A stretch of 64,000 nucleotides of DNA. Origin: UBA964 sp037444685. Its GTDB lineage: Bacteria > Pseudomonadota > Gammaproteobacteria > Steroidobacterales > Steroidobacteraceae. Shown here piece after piece: positions 50,567 to 60,111 of the stretch. The notes below the pieces were generated by a model, which was not told the origin of the DNA, searched no databases, and saw only the letters and a program-made list of their open reading frames with translations. The translations under genes were made by a program, and so were the position numbers. Numbering within the stretch: position 1 is the stretch's first letter; every line of letters starts with the position of its first letter. Where the stretch lies: assembly GCA_037444685.1 (NCBI GenBank), contig JBBILX010000009.1, positions 1 to 64,000 on the forward strand. The letters run 5' to 3'.

Positions 50567-53500
50567 GTGATGGGGCACGCTCGAGGCGGCGTGCGCTTCG
50601 GATGCGCAACCGACGCGCGGGGCGGGGTGGGCGACCACTCCGCCTCGCGCGCATTCGCGCGTCCGCTTTGGCTGCGGTTCGTGCTGATGCTTCTGCTGGC
50701 GCTTGGGGCTCTACCGGCCCTGGTGCGGGCGCAGTCCGTATCGCTCGGCGCCGTGGTCCGAAATGTCGCCACGGTCGATTACGCCGCCGGCGGCGCCTCG
50801 CGCAGCGTGGCCAGCAACGAGGTGACCGTCAGGGTCGAGCCGGCTCCGTCGCGGGCGAGCATCGCGCTGGCGCGCTTCGCCGGTGGAGACGCCAGCGGGG
50901 ACTTCACGTCGACGGTCGGCCCGACGCAATGCGCGGGCGCGACGGGTCTCGTCACGCTGCCGCCACCCGTGGTCGTGGGCAGTGGTCCGATCGACCCGCT
51001 GCAGCCGAACGCCCTGGCGCAGACGCAGGCACTGCACGGCGGCGACGCGCTGTTCGTGCGCTTGGCGGACGCGGACCAGAACCGCGATGCCACCACGCTC
51101 GAAACAGTCGACGTCCGCGTGGTGTCGCGCGCGACCGGCGACAGCGAGCGGATCCGGCTGACCGAGAGCGGCCCCAACAGCGGCGTCTTCGTTGGCTATG
51201 TGCCGACCGCCGTGGCCACGGCGGTCATCGGCAATTGCGTGCTCGAACTGGCCCGCGACTCCGAGGTCGAGGTCAGCTACGTCGATCCGCTCGATGCGAG
51301 CGATGCCGTGCGCGCCGCCGGCCTCGTCGACCCATTCGGACGCGTGTTCGATTCAGTCACCGGTGCGCCCGTCAACGGCGCGCGCGTGCGGCTCATCGAT
51401 GCCGCGACCGGGTTGCCGGCGCGCGTGCTCGGCGACGACGGCGTCAGCAGCTATCCGGCCGAGGTCATCACCGGCGAGCCCGTGACCGATTCCGGTGGCA
51501 CCGTCTATCAGTTGCCCGACGGCGTCTACCGCTTCCCGCTCGTGGTCTCGGGCAGTTATCGTCTCGAGGTCGAACCGCCGGGCGGCTACCTGTTCCCCTC
51601 GAGCGCCGCGATCGGGGACTTACAGAGCCTGCCCGGTGCGCCGTTCCGTCTCTCCGACGGCTCGTTCGGCCAGGTGTTCGCGGTCAACGCGCCGGTGGTC
51701 GCGATCGTCGACGTGCCGCTGGACCCCGGCGGCGACTCTCTCGTGCTGCGCAAGACCGCCAGCACCGAGACCGTCGCGCCAGGGGACTTCGTGCTCTACG
51801 AGCTCACGCTCGAGAACACCAGCCGGGTTGGCGCATTCCGCAACCTTCGCATCGAGGACCGGCTCCCGATCGGGCTTCGTTTCCGGCCGGGTTCGGTCCG
51901 CCGCGACGGCCAGCGCCGCGCCGACCCGCAGCTGTCGGCGGACGGGCGCACGCTGACGTTCGCTGTCGGCACGCTGGCGGCCGGCCAGCGCACGCGACTC
52001 CGGTACGTCGTCGAGGTGACCGTGGCGGCACGCGATCCGTACCTCGTCAACACGGCGATCGCGCGCGTCGGCAGCAGCCCCGTATCGAACGAGGCGCGCG
52101 CCGCCGTGCGCCTCGCGGCCGAGCTGTTCTCGGACCGAGGCTTCATCGTCGGTCGCGTCAGCGAAGGCAGGTGCGGACAGCCCGACGGCCCCGGAGTCGC
52201 CGGCGTGCGCGTCTACCTCGAGGACGGCCGTTACGCCGTCACCGACTCCGAGGGCAAGTACCACTTCGAGGGCGTCGATCCCGGCACCCACGTCGTGCAG
52301 CTCGATGACTATACGATCCCGGAGCATCTCGAGCTCGGCGACTGCGCAGACACCGTGCGCCACTCAGGGCGTGCCTACTCGCAGTTCGTCGACCTGCGCG
52401 CGGGGGCGCTCTGGCGCGCCGATTTCCAGCTCCGGCCGCGGCCCGCGCCGACCGGCGAAGTCGGGCTTGGCATGCGCTCGGTGCTTGCCTCCGCCTCGCT
52501 CGCGCAGCACGACGTCACCCTACGCACCGCGGGTGGCGTGCCGCTCGCCGATGCCCGGCTGCTCGTCCTGCTTGCCGCGGGCATGGAAGCCGACCTGACT
52601 CAGATCGCCTTCGACGGCGTGCCGCTGCGTGCGGCGACGTTCGACGGCGGCGTCCTGACCATTCCGCTGCCGGCGCTCGGCAGCGATGCCGAGCATCGGG
52701 TGCGGTTCACGACGCGCGCCGGCACAGCCAGCGGCGACCTGCCGGTCCGGGCCACGCTGCTGTTCGACACGCCGGCGGCCGCGGCGCAGCGCTCGGCCGT
52801 GGTCGAGAACCGGCTGCGGCGCGGCGCGCCGCGTTACGCCGTGGGGCGGTACACGTTCGCGCCGAAGTTCGACGTGCTCGAGACGACGTTGCGCGCTCAG
52901 GATCGGCTCGAGCTCGACCGCATCGCGGCCGAATGGCGCGGCACGCGCGACCTGACCCTCAGTGCGATCGGGCATACCGACCGGACGCCGATCGCGGCGC
53001 GTCATCGCGAGCGCTTTGCCGACAACTATGCGCTGTCGACGGCGCGCGCGCGCAGCGTCGCCGAGTACCTGGCGCGCCAGCTCGGCGTGCCGGCCGACGC
53101 CGTCCACGTCGAGGGAGTCGGTCCGGACGAGCCTCTCGTGGCGGGCGAAGATGCCGCGAGTCGCGCGCTGAACCGTCGCGTCGAGATCGCGATCTCGGGC
53201 GCGCGCTTCGCCGGCGAGGCACCGCTCGAACTCGTGACGGCCGCGGCGGAAGCCGGAACGGTGGCGACGCGCGGCGCGGTGCCGCGCGCCAGTGGCGTGG
53301 ATCCGCCCGGCGTGCCGCGTCGCGCCGGTGCCGCCGAAGCGGCCCGTGCCGACGCCTTCGCGAGCATCGATGTCGAGGCGCTCGATGGCTCGGTGCGCTG
53401 GCTCGCGCCGGAGGACGGCGCCGTGCAGCCGATCGCGAGCGTGCGCCTTGCGATCGCGCACGCGCCCGGCCAGACCGTGTCGCTGAGCCTACGCGGCCGC

Positions 53501-56500
53501 GAAGTGCCGCGGCTGAACTTCGACGGCGTGGTCGTCAATGCGGCGCGTACCGCGGCGGTCTCCAGATGGCGCGGCGTCGATCTCGCCGACGGCGACAACG
53601 AGTTCGTCGCGGTCGTGCGCAATGCGGACGGTAGCGAGGTCACGCGCCTGACGCGCGCCGTGCACTACGGCGGTGGCGCGGTCCGCGCTGAACTCGACCG
53701 TGGGCGCTCGGTCCTGGTCGCCGACGGCCGGCGGCGGCCCGTGGTCGCGCTGCGGCTGTTCGATGCACACGGCAAGCCGGCCCGCCCGGGCACGCTCGGC
53801 GCGTTCCGCGTCGATGCACCGTATCGCTCGTGGTGGGAAGTGCAGGCCCTCGACGACAACCCGCTGCTCGCCACCGGCGCGCGTGAACCGACCTTCGAGG
53901 TCGAGGCCGACGGTCTCGCCCGCGTCGAACTCGAGCCGACCAGCCAGAGTGGCATGGTCACGCTGCGGCTGCGCTTCAACGAACGGCAGAGCCAGGAGCT
54001 GCGTGCCTGGCTGATGCCCGAACCGCGGCCGTGGATCATGGTGGGTCTCGTCGAGGGCACGGCCGCGTGGCGCAAGGTCTCGCGCGCCATGACGCCGTTG
54101 CCCGGCGAACCGCCGATCGAAGAGGGTTACGATGGCGAAGGTCGCGTCGCGTTCTTCGCCAAGGGGCGGGTGCGCGGCGATGTCCTGCTGACCCTGGCCT
54201 ACGACTCCGACCGCGATCCGAAAGCCGCGCGCGAGCGGCTGCGTGGCGTCATCGAGCCGGACCGCTACTACCTCGTCTACGGGGACGGCACCGAGCAGCG
54301 CTTCGAGGCCGCGTCGACCGAGCGCGTGTTCCTCAAGCTCGAGCGGCGCGAGTTCGTCGCGCTTTTCGGCGACTACGACACCGGTCTGACCGTCACCGAG
54401 CTCACCCGCTACAGCCGCAGCCTGACCGGCCTCAAGGCCGATTACGGCGGTGAGCGCGTCACGGCCACGGGTTTCGCGGCGCGCAGCGATCTCGGCTACG
54501 TGCGCGACGAGCTGCGCGGTGATGGCACTTCCGGCCTGTACCGGCTGACGCGCCGGCGGCTCGTCATCAACAGCGACAAGATCCGGCTCGAGGTGCGCGA
54601 CCGCTTCCGCAGTGAACGCGTGCTCGAGACGCGCGAGCTCGCGCGCTTCCTCGACTACCGCATCGACTACACCGATGGCACGGTGTTCTTCAGCGAGCCG
54701 ATCCCGAGTCGCGACGGGAGCCTCAATCCCGTCTACATCGTCGCCGAGTACGAGACGCAGGGCACCGGCGAGGAAGTGACGAGCGCCGGCGGGCGCGCCG
54801 CGGCGCGCACGGCCGATGGCAGCCTCGAGGTCGGGGTGACCGCAATCCAGCATGGCGCGCCCGAAGGGGATACGCGCGTCGCGGGCGTCGACCTGCGCTG
54901 GCGCGCCACGCCCATCACCGAGGTGCGGGCCGAGGCGGCCTACAGCGATTCCGACCACAGCAGCCGGCCGGGCTCGGGTACGGCCTGGCTCGCCGAGGTC
55001 AGGCACGTGTCCGAGAGACTTGACGTGATTGCCTACGCGCGCGAACAGGACGAGGACTTCGGGGTCGGCCAGCAGGCCATCAGCGAGGCGGGCACACGCA
55101 AGGTCGGCGCCGACCTGCGCTGGAACATCGATGAGCGCTGGGCGGTGCAGGGTCAGGCGCTGCTGCAGCGGCAGACGGACACCGATGCGGAGCGGCGGCT
55201 CGGCAGCGTGGAGATCCGCCACGCGACGTCCGACTCGACGGTTGCCGTAGGGTTGCGTCGCGTCGACGACCGGGACGCCACTGGCGCAGGCCGCCGATCG
55301 GACCAGGCCTACCTGACCGGCAGCGTCGACCTGTTCGAGGATCGCGTCACGCTGCGCGCGACGGGCGATGCGACCCTCGGCGGCCGGGACGCGAGCAGCG
55401 ACTACCCGGCGCGCGCGCTGATCGGTGTCGATTACCACCTCGCGCCCGAGACGACGCTGTTCGCCGAGTGGGAGCATGCCGACGGCGCGGCCATCGCGAG
55501 CGACCTGACGCGTGTCGGGGTCCGGGCCCGGCCGTGGGAGCGCACGCAGATCGTCACGGCTGTCAGCCAGCAGGCTTCGGAGTTCGGGCCGCGCACTTTC
55601 GCAAACTTCGGGCTGACGCAGGGTTGGCGGCTCTCGGATCGCTGGACGCTCGATCTGGGCATCGACCAGAGCAACACGCTGCGCGGCGCGGATCTCGCGC
55701 CGCTCGACCCGATCGTGCCGCTGGCTTCGGGATCGATCACCGAGGATTTCTTCGCGAGCTTCGTCGGCGCGCAGTACCACGCGGAGCTCTGGACCGCGAC
55801 GGCGCGCGCCGAGCGGCGCACGTCGGACAACGAGATCCGCCAGACGCTGCTCGCCGGCTGGTACCGCGAGCCGGCGCTAGGCCACGCGCTGTCGCTCGCC
55901 GTGCTGGGCACTGACAGCGACGCGCGCCACGGCGGCGCGGACAGCACGGCGGCCGACGTGCGTTTCGCCTGGGCCTACCGGCCGGCGAACGGCCGCTGGA
56001 TCCTGTTCAACCGCACCGACTTCAAGCGCGATACGCGCGAGGATGCGCAACTGGCGGCCGAGTCCACCCGCTGGGTACAGAATGCGCACCTCAACCTGCA
56101 ATGGGACCCGCGCACGCAGCTCGGTCTGCAGGTGGGCGCGCGCTACGTCGTCAGCAACTTCGATGACGAGCGCTACCGCGGAGTCTCCAGCCTGCTTGGC
56201 GTCGATCTGCGTCGCGACCTGCCCTGGCGGCCGTTTGGCCGCGCGCTCGACGTCGGCCTGCACGGCGCGTGGCTTCGCTCCTGGGAGTCGGGCGTCGGTG
56301 AGCATCAGCTCGGCGTCGACGTCGGCGTGACCCTCGCGACCAACGTCTGGATCTCGCTCGGCTACAACTTCGTGGGCTTCCGCGACGACGACTTCGCCTC
56401 GGCCCGCCAGTCGGAGCGCGGTCCCTTCCTGCGGGTGCGGATCAAGGCCGATCAGGACAGTTTCCGCGATTTGCGGCTCGACAGTCTGCGCCCGTCACGC

Positions 56501-56503
56501 TAG
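50567..56503 (+). CDS. 1978-residue outer-membrane protein: DUF11/SdrD-like modules, OmpA-like domain, C-terminal barrel
   Basis: It starts at GTG 50567 or ATG 50570. The signal peptide runs to about residue 55 (LVRA). An N-terminal GAVVRNVATVDYAAGG motif matches proteins A and C. A carboxypeptidase-regulatory-like module lies near 255-345, a DUF11 domain near 392-505 and an SdrD-B-like module near 543-590. An OmpA-like peptidoglycan-binding domain sits mid-protein (about 760-885; SAIGHTDRTPI, LSTARARSVAEYL, NRRVEIAI). From about 1180 the sequence is long alternating beta strands with LDYRIDYTDGTVFF, probably a large barrel. The role may be export or display of A-C. Confidence 0.8.
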   Translation: MMGHARGGVRFGCATDARGGVGDHSASRAFARPLWLRFVLMLLLALGALPALVRAQSVSLGAVVRNVATVDYAAGGASRSVASNEVTVRVEPAPSRASIALARFAGGDASGDFTSTVGPTQCAGATGLVTLPPPVVVGSGPIDPLQPNALAQTQALHGGDALFVRLADADQNRDATTLETVDVRVVSRATGDSERIRLTESGPNSGVFVGYVPTAVATAVIGNCVLELARDSEVEVSYVDPLDASDAVRAAGLVDPFGRVFDSVTGAPVNGARVRLIDAATGLPARVLGDDGVSSYPAEVITGEPVTDSGGTVYQLPDGVYRFPLVVSGSYRLEVEPPGGYLFPSSAAIGDLQSLPGAPFRLSDGSFGQVFAVNAPVVAIVDVPLDPGGDSLVLRKTASTETVAPGDFVLYELTLENTSRVGAFRNLRIEDRLPIGLRFRPGSVRRDGQRRADPQLSADGRTLTFAVGTLAAGQRTRLRYVVEVTVAARDPYLVNTAIARVGSSPVSNEARAAVRLAAELFSDRGFIVGRVSEGRCGQPDGPGVAGVRVYLEDGRYAVTDSEGKYHFEGVDPGTHVVQLDDYTIPEHLELGDCADTVRHSGRAYSQFVDLRAGALWRADFQLRPRPAPTGEVGLGMRSVLASASLAQHDVTLRTAGGVPLADARLLVLLAAGMEADLTQIAFDGVPLRAATFDGGVLTIPLPALGSDAEHRVRFTTRAGTASGDLPVRATLLFDTPAAAAQRSAVVENRLRRGAPRYAVGRYTFAPKFDVLETTLRAQDRLELDRIAAEWRGTRDLTLSAIGHTDRTPIAARHRERFADNYALSTARARSVAEYLARQLGVPADAVHVEGVGPDEPLVAGEDAASRALNRRVEIAISGARFAGEAPLELVTAAAEAGTVATRGAVPRASGVDPPGVPRRAGAAEAARADAFASIDVEALDGSVRWLAPEDGAVQPIASVRLAIAHAPGQTVSLSLRGREVPRLNFDGVVVNAARTAAVSRWRGVDLADGDNEFVAVVRNADGSEVTRLTRAVHYGGGAVRAELDRGRSVLVADGRRRPVVALRLFDAHGKPARPGTLGAFRVDAPYRSWWEVQALDDNPLLATGAREPTFEVEADGLARVELEPTSQSGMVTLRLRFNERQSQELRAWLMPEPRPWIMVGLVEGTAAWRKVSRAMTPLPGEPPIEEGYDGEGRVAFFAKGRVRGDVLLTLAYDSDRDPKAARERLRGVIEPDRYYLVYGDGTEQRFEAASTERVFLKLERREFVALFGDYDTGLTVTELTRYSRSLTGLKADYGGERVTATGFAARSDLGYVRDELRGDGTSGLYRLTRRRLVINSDKIRLEVRDRFRSERVLETRELARFLDYRIDYTDGTVFFSEPIPSRDGSLNPVYIVAEYETQGTGEEVTSAGGRAAARTADGSLEVGVTAIQHGAPEGDTRVAGVDLRWRATPITEVRAEAAYSDSDHSSRPGSGTAWLAEVRHVSERLDVIAYAREQDEDFGVGQQAISEAGTRKVGADLRWNIDERWAVQGQALLQRQTDTDAERRLGSVEIRHATSDSTVAVGLRRVDDRDATGAGRRSDQAYLTGSVDLFEDRVTLRATGDATLGGRDASSDYPARALIGVDYHLAPETTLFAEWEHADGAAIASDLTRVGVRARPWERTQIVTAVSQQASEFGPRTFANFGLTQGWRLSDRWTLDLGIDQSNTLRGADLAPLDPIVPLASGSITEDFFASFVGAQYHAELWTATARAERRTSDNEIRQTLLAGWYREPALGHALSLAVLGTDSDARHGGADSTAADVRFAWAYRPANGRWILFNRTDFKRDTREDAQLAAESTRWVQNAHLNLQWDPRTQLGLQVGARYVVSNFDDERYRGVSSLLGVDLRRDLPWRPFGRALDVGLHGAWLRSWESGVGEHQLGVDVGVTLATNVWISLGYNFVGFRDDDFASARQSERGPFLRVRIKADQDSFRDLRLDSLRPSR

Positions 56504-56548
56504 CGTGCGCGGCCTCGGGCGAGCCACACGAGGCCTGCTCTCGGCGCC

Positions 56549-58579
56549 ATGCTGGATATCGACGAACTGTTCTCGGCCTCGGGACCCCTGGCGCGCGCAC
56601 TGCCGGGCTATCGCCCGCGCCGCGCCCAGGCGGCGATGGCCGCGCGCGTCGCCGCCGCGATCGAGGCGCGTCGTCCGCTGATCGTCGAGGCGGGCACGGG
56701 CACCGGCAAGACCTTCGCATATCTCGTGCCGGCGCTGCTGTCAGGCCGACGCGTGCTCGTCTCGACGGGCACCCGCACGCTCCAGGATCAGCTCTTCGCC
56801 AAGGACGTGCCGCTGGTTGCCGCCGCGATCGGACGGCCCGCGCGGATCGCGCTGCTCAAGGGGCGCGGCAACTATCTGTGCCGGGAGCGGTTCGCGCGCG
56901 CCGCTGCGCAGCGTGCGCTCGGCCACTTCGCGGCAGGGGTGGGCGAGGCGGCGCCGGGCGCCGGAGCGACGCGCGAGATTTCGCGACTCGAACGCTGGGC
57001 CGCCATCACGACGACCGGCGACCTCGCCGAGCTGCCGGACTGGAGCGACACGCATCCGCTCTGGAGTGCGATCACCTCGACGCGCGACAACTGCCTCGGT
57101 CAGCGCTGCGCCGAGTATGGACGCTGCCACGTCGTGCAGGCGCGACGCGCGGCGCAGGAGGCCGATCTCGTCATCGTCAATCACCACCTGCTGCTGGCGG
57201 ACCTCGCGCTCAAGCAGGACGGCTTTGGCGACCTGCTCGGCAGCGCCGATGCGGTCATCCTCGATGAGGCGCACCAGATCCCCGACCTCGCGACGCAGTT
57301 CTTCGGCAGCTCGGTTGGCAGCCGCGCGGTCGAGAACCTGCTCGCCGATGCCCGGTCGGCGTGGAGCGAGGCAGGGGTGTCGCCGGTAGAGCTCGCTGCG
57401 AGCGTTCGTGTCGTCGAGGCGGCGCTCGGCGCGTTGCTTGGCGTGCTGCCGCGGCAGTCAGGGCCGGTCAATGGCGCGGGCGCGCGGCTCGCGCAGCGCA
57501 AGGTCTGGGAGGACGGTACAGTCGACCTCGAGTCGTTCGCGTTGGGGATCGCCGCCGCGCTGCGCGGCCTCGCCGGGAGTCTCGCGACGGCGGACGACGG
57601 TGGCGGGGGCGGGCAGGTGCGGCTCGCCCAATGCGCCGAGCGCGCACAGACCCTGGCCGACGCGTTCGAGCGCATCGCGTCATGCGGTCCCGACGAGGGA
57701 GCGCGCACCGTCGAGAGCACGGGCCGCGCGTTCACCCTGTCGCTCCTGCCATTCGACATCGCCGAGCGTTTCATCGCGCTGATCGAGGCGCACCCTGCGG
57801 CCTGGGTGTTCGCCTCGGCGACGCTGACCGTCGGCGGCGAATTCGGACATTTCGCCGGTCGGCTCGGCCTTGGCGCTGCCGAGACCCTGCAGATCCCGAG
57901 TCCCTTCGACTATGACTCCCAGGCACTGCTCTATCTGCCGAGCGGCATGCCGGATCCGGCTGCGGGCGCGCATGTCGATGCCGTGATCGACGAAGCGCTG
58001 CCCTTGATCGAGGCCGCTGGCGGGGGTGCTTTCCTGCTGTTCACGAGTCATCGTGCACTGTCCCGCGCGGCGGAGCGGCTCCGCGCGCGCTGGGATCGTC
58101 GCGTGCAGGCCGCGCGCGGGCGCGATCGGGGTCGTGAGCTGCTGCTGCTGGTGCAGGGCGAGGCGCCGCGCGAGCAGCTGCTGCGCGCCTTCCGCGAGCA
58201 CGGCGACGCCGTGCTGCTCGGTACCGCGAGCTTCTGGGAGGGCGTCGACGTCAAGGGCGCCGCGCTGCGGCTCGTGATCATCGAGAAGCTGCCGTTCGCC
58301 TCGCCGGATGACCCGCTCGTACGCGCGCACATCGATCACCTCAGACGCAGTGGTGCCAACCCGTTTCGCGACTACCAGCTGCCCGAGGCGGTGCTCGCGC
58401 TCAAGCAGGGTGTCGGCCGATTGATCCGCAGTGAGGAGGATCGCGGCCTGATCGTGATCTGCGACCCGCGCCTCACCGGCCGTGGCTATGGCCGCAGCTT
58501 TCTCGACAGTCTGCCGACGATGCCGGTGACGAAGGATCGTGCCGAGGCGCAGCGTTTCCTCGCCAGGGTCCGGCCTTGA
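56549..58579 (+). CDS. yoaA: ATP-dependent helicase YoaA (DinG/XPD family)
   Basis: This 676-residue superfamily 2 helicase has Walker A EAGTGTGKTFAYL, motif Ia STGTRTLQDQL, Walker B VILDEAHQIPD, and motif VI GVGRLIRSEEDRGL. The iron-sulfur cluster Cys residues occur in NYLCRERF and DNCLGQRCAEYGRC. It acts in DNA damage tolerance and, in E. coli, works with the HolC subunit. Its stop overlaps the tsaB start (TTGA), the same gene order as in E. coli. Confidence 0.92.
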   Translation: MLDIDELFSASGPLARALPGYRPRRAQAAMAARVAAAIEARRPLIVEAGTGTGKTFAYLVPALLSGRRVLVSTGTRTLQDQLFAKDVPLVAAAIGRPARIALLKGRGNYLCRERFARAAAQRALGHFAAGVGEAAPGAGATREISRLERWAAITTTGDLAELPDWSDTHPLWSAITSTRDNCLGQRCAEYGRCHVVQARRAAQEADLVIVNHHLLLADLALKQDGFGDLLGSADAVILDEAHQIPDLATQFFGSSVGSRAVENLLADARSAWSEAGVSPVELAASVRVVEAALGALLGVLPRQSGPVNGAGARLAQRKVWEDGTVDLESFALGIAAALRGLAGSLATADDGGGGGQVRLAQCAERAQTLADAFERIASCGPDEGARTVESTGRAFTLSLLPFDIAERFIALIEAHPAAWVFASATLTVGGEFGHFAGRLGLGAAETLQIPSPFDYDSQALLYLPSGMPDPAAGAHVDAVIDEALPLIEAAGGGAFLLFTSHRALSRAAERLRARWDRRVQAARGRDRGRELLLLVQGEAPREQLLRAFREHGDAVLLGTASFWEGVDVKGAALRLVIIEKLPFASPDDPLVRAHIDHLRRSGANPFRDYQLPEAVLALKQGVGRLIRSEEDRGLIVICDPRLTGRGYGRSFLDSLPTMPVTKDRAEAQRFLARVRP

Positions 58580-59289
58580 GTCCCGGTCCCCTGCGCCTTC
58601 TCGCGATCGACACGGCGACCGAGGCCTGCTCGGCGGCGCTGCGCGACGGTGACCTGCTGCTCGAGCGTTACGAGGAGGTCGGGCGCGGGCACGCCGAGCG
58701 TATCCTCGCCATGGTCGACTCGCTGCTGACCGAGGCCGCAGTGACGCTGCAACAGCTCGACGCGATCGCCGTGGGCCGCGGGCCCGGCGCGTTCACCGGC
58801 GTGCGGCTCGCGATTGGCGTCGCACAGGGGCTCGCGTTCGGCGCGGGCCGGCCGGTGCTGCCGGTGTCGGACCTGCGGGCGATCGCGCAGCGCGCGTTTG
58901 AGCTGCGGCCCAGGGCGCAGACCTGTCTCGTCTGCAGCGACGCGCGCATGCGCGAGGTGTACAGCGCACGCTTCGGTCGCGACGCGACCGGCCTCGCCGT
59001 CGCGGCCCGTGCCGAGACGGTCGGGGCGCCCGAGGCAGTGGACTGGCGGGGTCTCGAACGGGCCGACGGCGCGGCCATCTGTGCCGGTCGGGGCTTTCGC
59101 GCGTACCGCGCGCTCGGCGAGCGTGCCGCGGCGCTCGGCCTCGAGGTGCTCGACGACCTGCTGCCGTCGGCAGCAGCGATCGCGCGGCTCGCGCGAGCCG
59201 ATCTGGATGGGGGGCTGTCGGTTCCGCCGGCGGCGGTGGTGCCTGTTTACCTGCGCGAGCATGTGGCCGAACCGTCGTCACGAAACTGA
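58576..59289 (+). CDS. tsaB: tRNA threonylcarbamoyladenosine biosynthesis protein TsaB
   Basis: This 237-residue ASKHA-fold protein helps TsaD and TsaE make t6A37 in tRNA. The start is a TTG overlapping the yoaA stop. Typical segments are LLAIDTATEACSAAL, GHAERILAMVDSLL, AVGRGPGAFTGVRLAIGVAQGLAF and LVCSDARMREVY. It is coupled with yoaA. The Gly-rich loop is intact, so function is expected. Confidence 0.92.
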   Translation: MSPGPLRLLAIDTATEACSAALRDGDLLLERYEEVGRGHAERILAMVDSLLTEAAVTLQQLDAIAVGRGPGAFTGVRLAIGVAQGLAFGAGRPVLPVSDLRAIAQRAFELRPRAQTCLVCSDARMREVYSARFGRDATGLAVAARAETVGAPEAVDWRGLERADGAAICAGRGFRAYRALGERAAALGLEVLDDLLPSAAAIARLARADLDGGLSVPPAAVVPVYLREHVAEPSSRN

Positions 59290-59308
59290 CACCTCGCCGT
59301 CGTCTGCC

Positions 59309-59335
59309 GGCCGGCCGCGGCGCTTGCGGCCGGCC
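59309..59335. terminator. Strong GC hairpin between tsaB and phoB
   Basis: A perfect 10-bp stem (59309-59318 with 59326-59335) with a 7-base loop lies 20 bp past the tsaB stop. No T tract follows. It may still end or attenuate the yoaA-tsaB transcript before the Pho promoter. Confidence 0.45.
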
Positions 59336-59346
59336 CAGGCGGCGGC

Positions 59347-59365
59347 CTTTCATGAATCTGCAATA
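59347..59365 (+). promoter_or_regulatory. Pho box and promoter of phoBR
   Basis: CTTTCATGAATCTGCAATA fits the Pho box as two 7-mers split by 4 bases: CTTTCAT and CTGCAAT against CTGTCAT (6/7 and 5/7). A TGTAAT (59375-59380) lies ten bases further, the place of the -10 element in PhoB-activated promoters, where the box replaces -35. Positive autoregulation of phoBR by phosphate starvation is implied. Confidence 0.7.
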
Positions 59366-59406
59366 GACTCGGGCTGTAATGCGGCCCGTGCGGACATGGA
59401 AGCGTC

Positions 59407-60102
59407 ATGAACGGTAAGCAGATCCTCGTGGTCGAAGACGAGCGGCCAATCCGCGAGATGATCGCCTTCGGCCTGCGCCGCGCGGGTTTCGAAGTCCGCG
59501 AGGCCGAGGACGTCCGCTCCGCGCGCACACAGCTCGCCGACCGGCGCCCCGATCTCGTGCTCGTCGACTGGATGCTGCCCGACATGAGCGGGCTCGAGCT
59601 GACGCGCCAGCTCAAGCGGGACCGCGAGACGCGTGAACTGCCCATCATCATGCTGACCGCTCGCGCCGAGGAGGGTGACAAGGTCGCCGGTCTCGAGGGC
59701 GGGGCAGACGACTATGTCGTCAAGCCGTTCTCGCCGCGCGAGCTCGTCGCGCGGATCCAGGCCGTGCTGCGTCGCTCCGCGCCCGCCGGCGACGGCGAAC
59801 GCATCGAGTTCGACGGTCTGCTGCTCGACCAGGCCGGTCATCGGGTCGCCGCTGGCGACAGGACTGTCCCGCTCGGGCCGACCGAGTACCGGATGCTCGA
59901 GTTCTTCATGACCCATCCCGAGCGGGTTTATTCCCGCGAGCAGTTGCTCGACCGCATCTGGGGCGGCAACGTCTACGTCGAGGAACGCACAATCGACGTG
60001 CACATCCGCCGCCTGCGCAAGGCCCTCGAGCCCTTCGGCTACGACTGGATGGTGCAAACGGTGCGTGGAGCCGGCTACCGGTTTTCAGCCCGCCGCGAGT
60101 AA
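59407..60102 (+). CDS. phoB: Phosphate regulon response regulator PhoB
   Basis: The 231-residue OmpR-class regulator has a receiver domain with Asp54 (LVLVDWMLPDMSG) and Lys in VVKPFSPRE. A winged-helix DNA-binding domain follows (LGPTEYRMLEFFMTHPERVYS, RTIDVHIRRLRKAL). The order phoB-phoR and the Pho box upstream support PhoB over other OmpR-type regulators. It activates phosphate-scavenging genes when phosphorylated by PhoR. Confidence 0.93.
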   Translation: MNGKQILVVEDERPIREMIAFGLRRAGFEVREAEDVRSARTQLADRRPDLVLVDWMLPDMSGLELTRQLKRDRETRELPIIMLTARAEEGDKVAGLEGGADDYVVKPFSPRELVARIQAVLRRSAPAGDGERIEFDGLLLDQAGHRVAAGDRTVPLGPTEYRMLEFFMTHPERVYSREQLLDRIWGGNVYVEERTIDVHIRRLRKALEPFGYDWMVQTVRGAGYRFSARRE

Positions 60103-60111
60103 GCTTGCCGC

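Noticed and set aside
53489..55780. 763-codon minus-strand open frame
   Set aside because: It is antisense to the giant outer-membrane protein gene. It shows no domain and only composition-driven openness.
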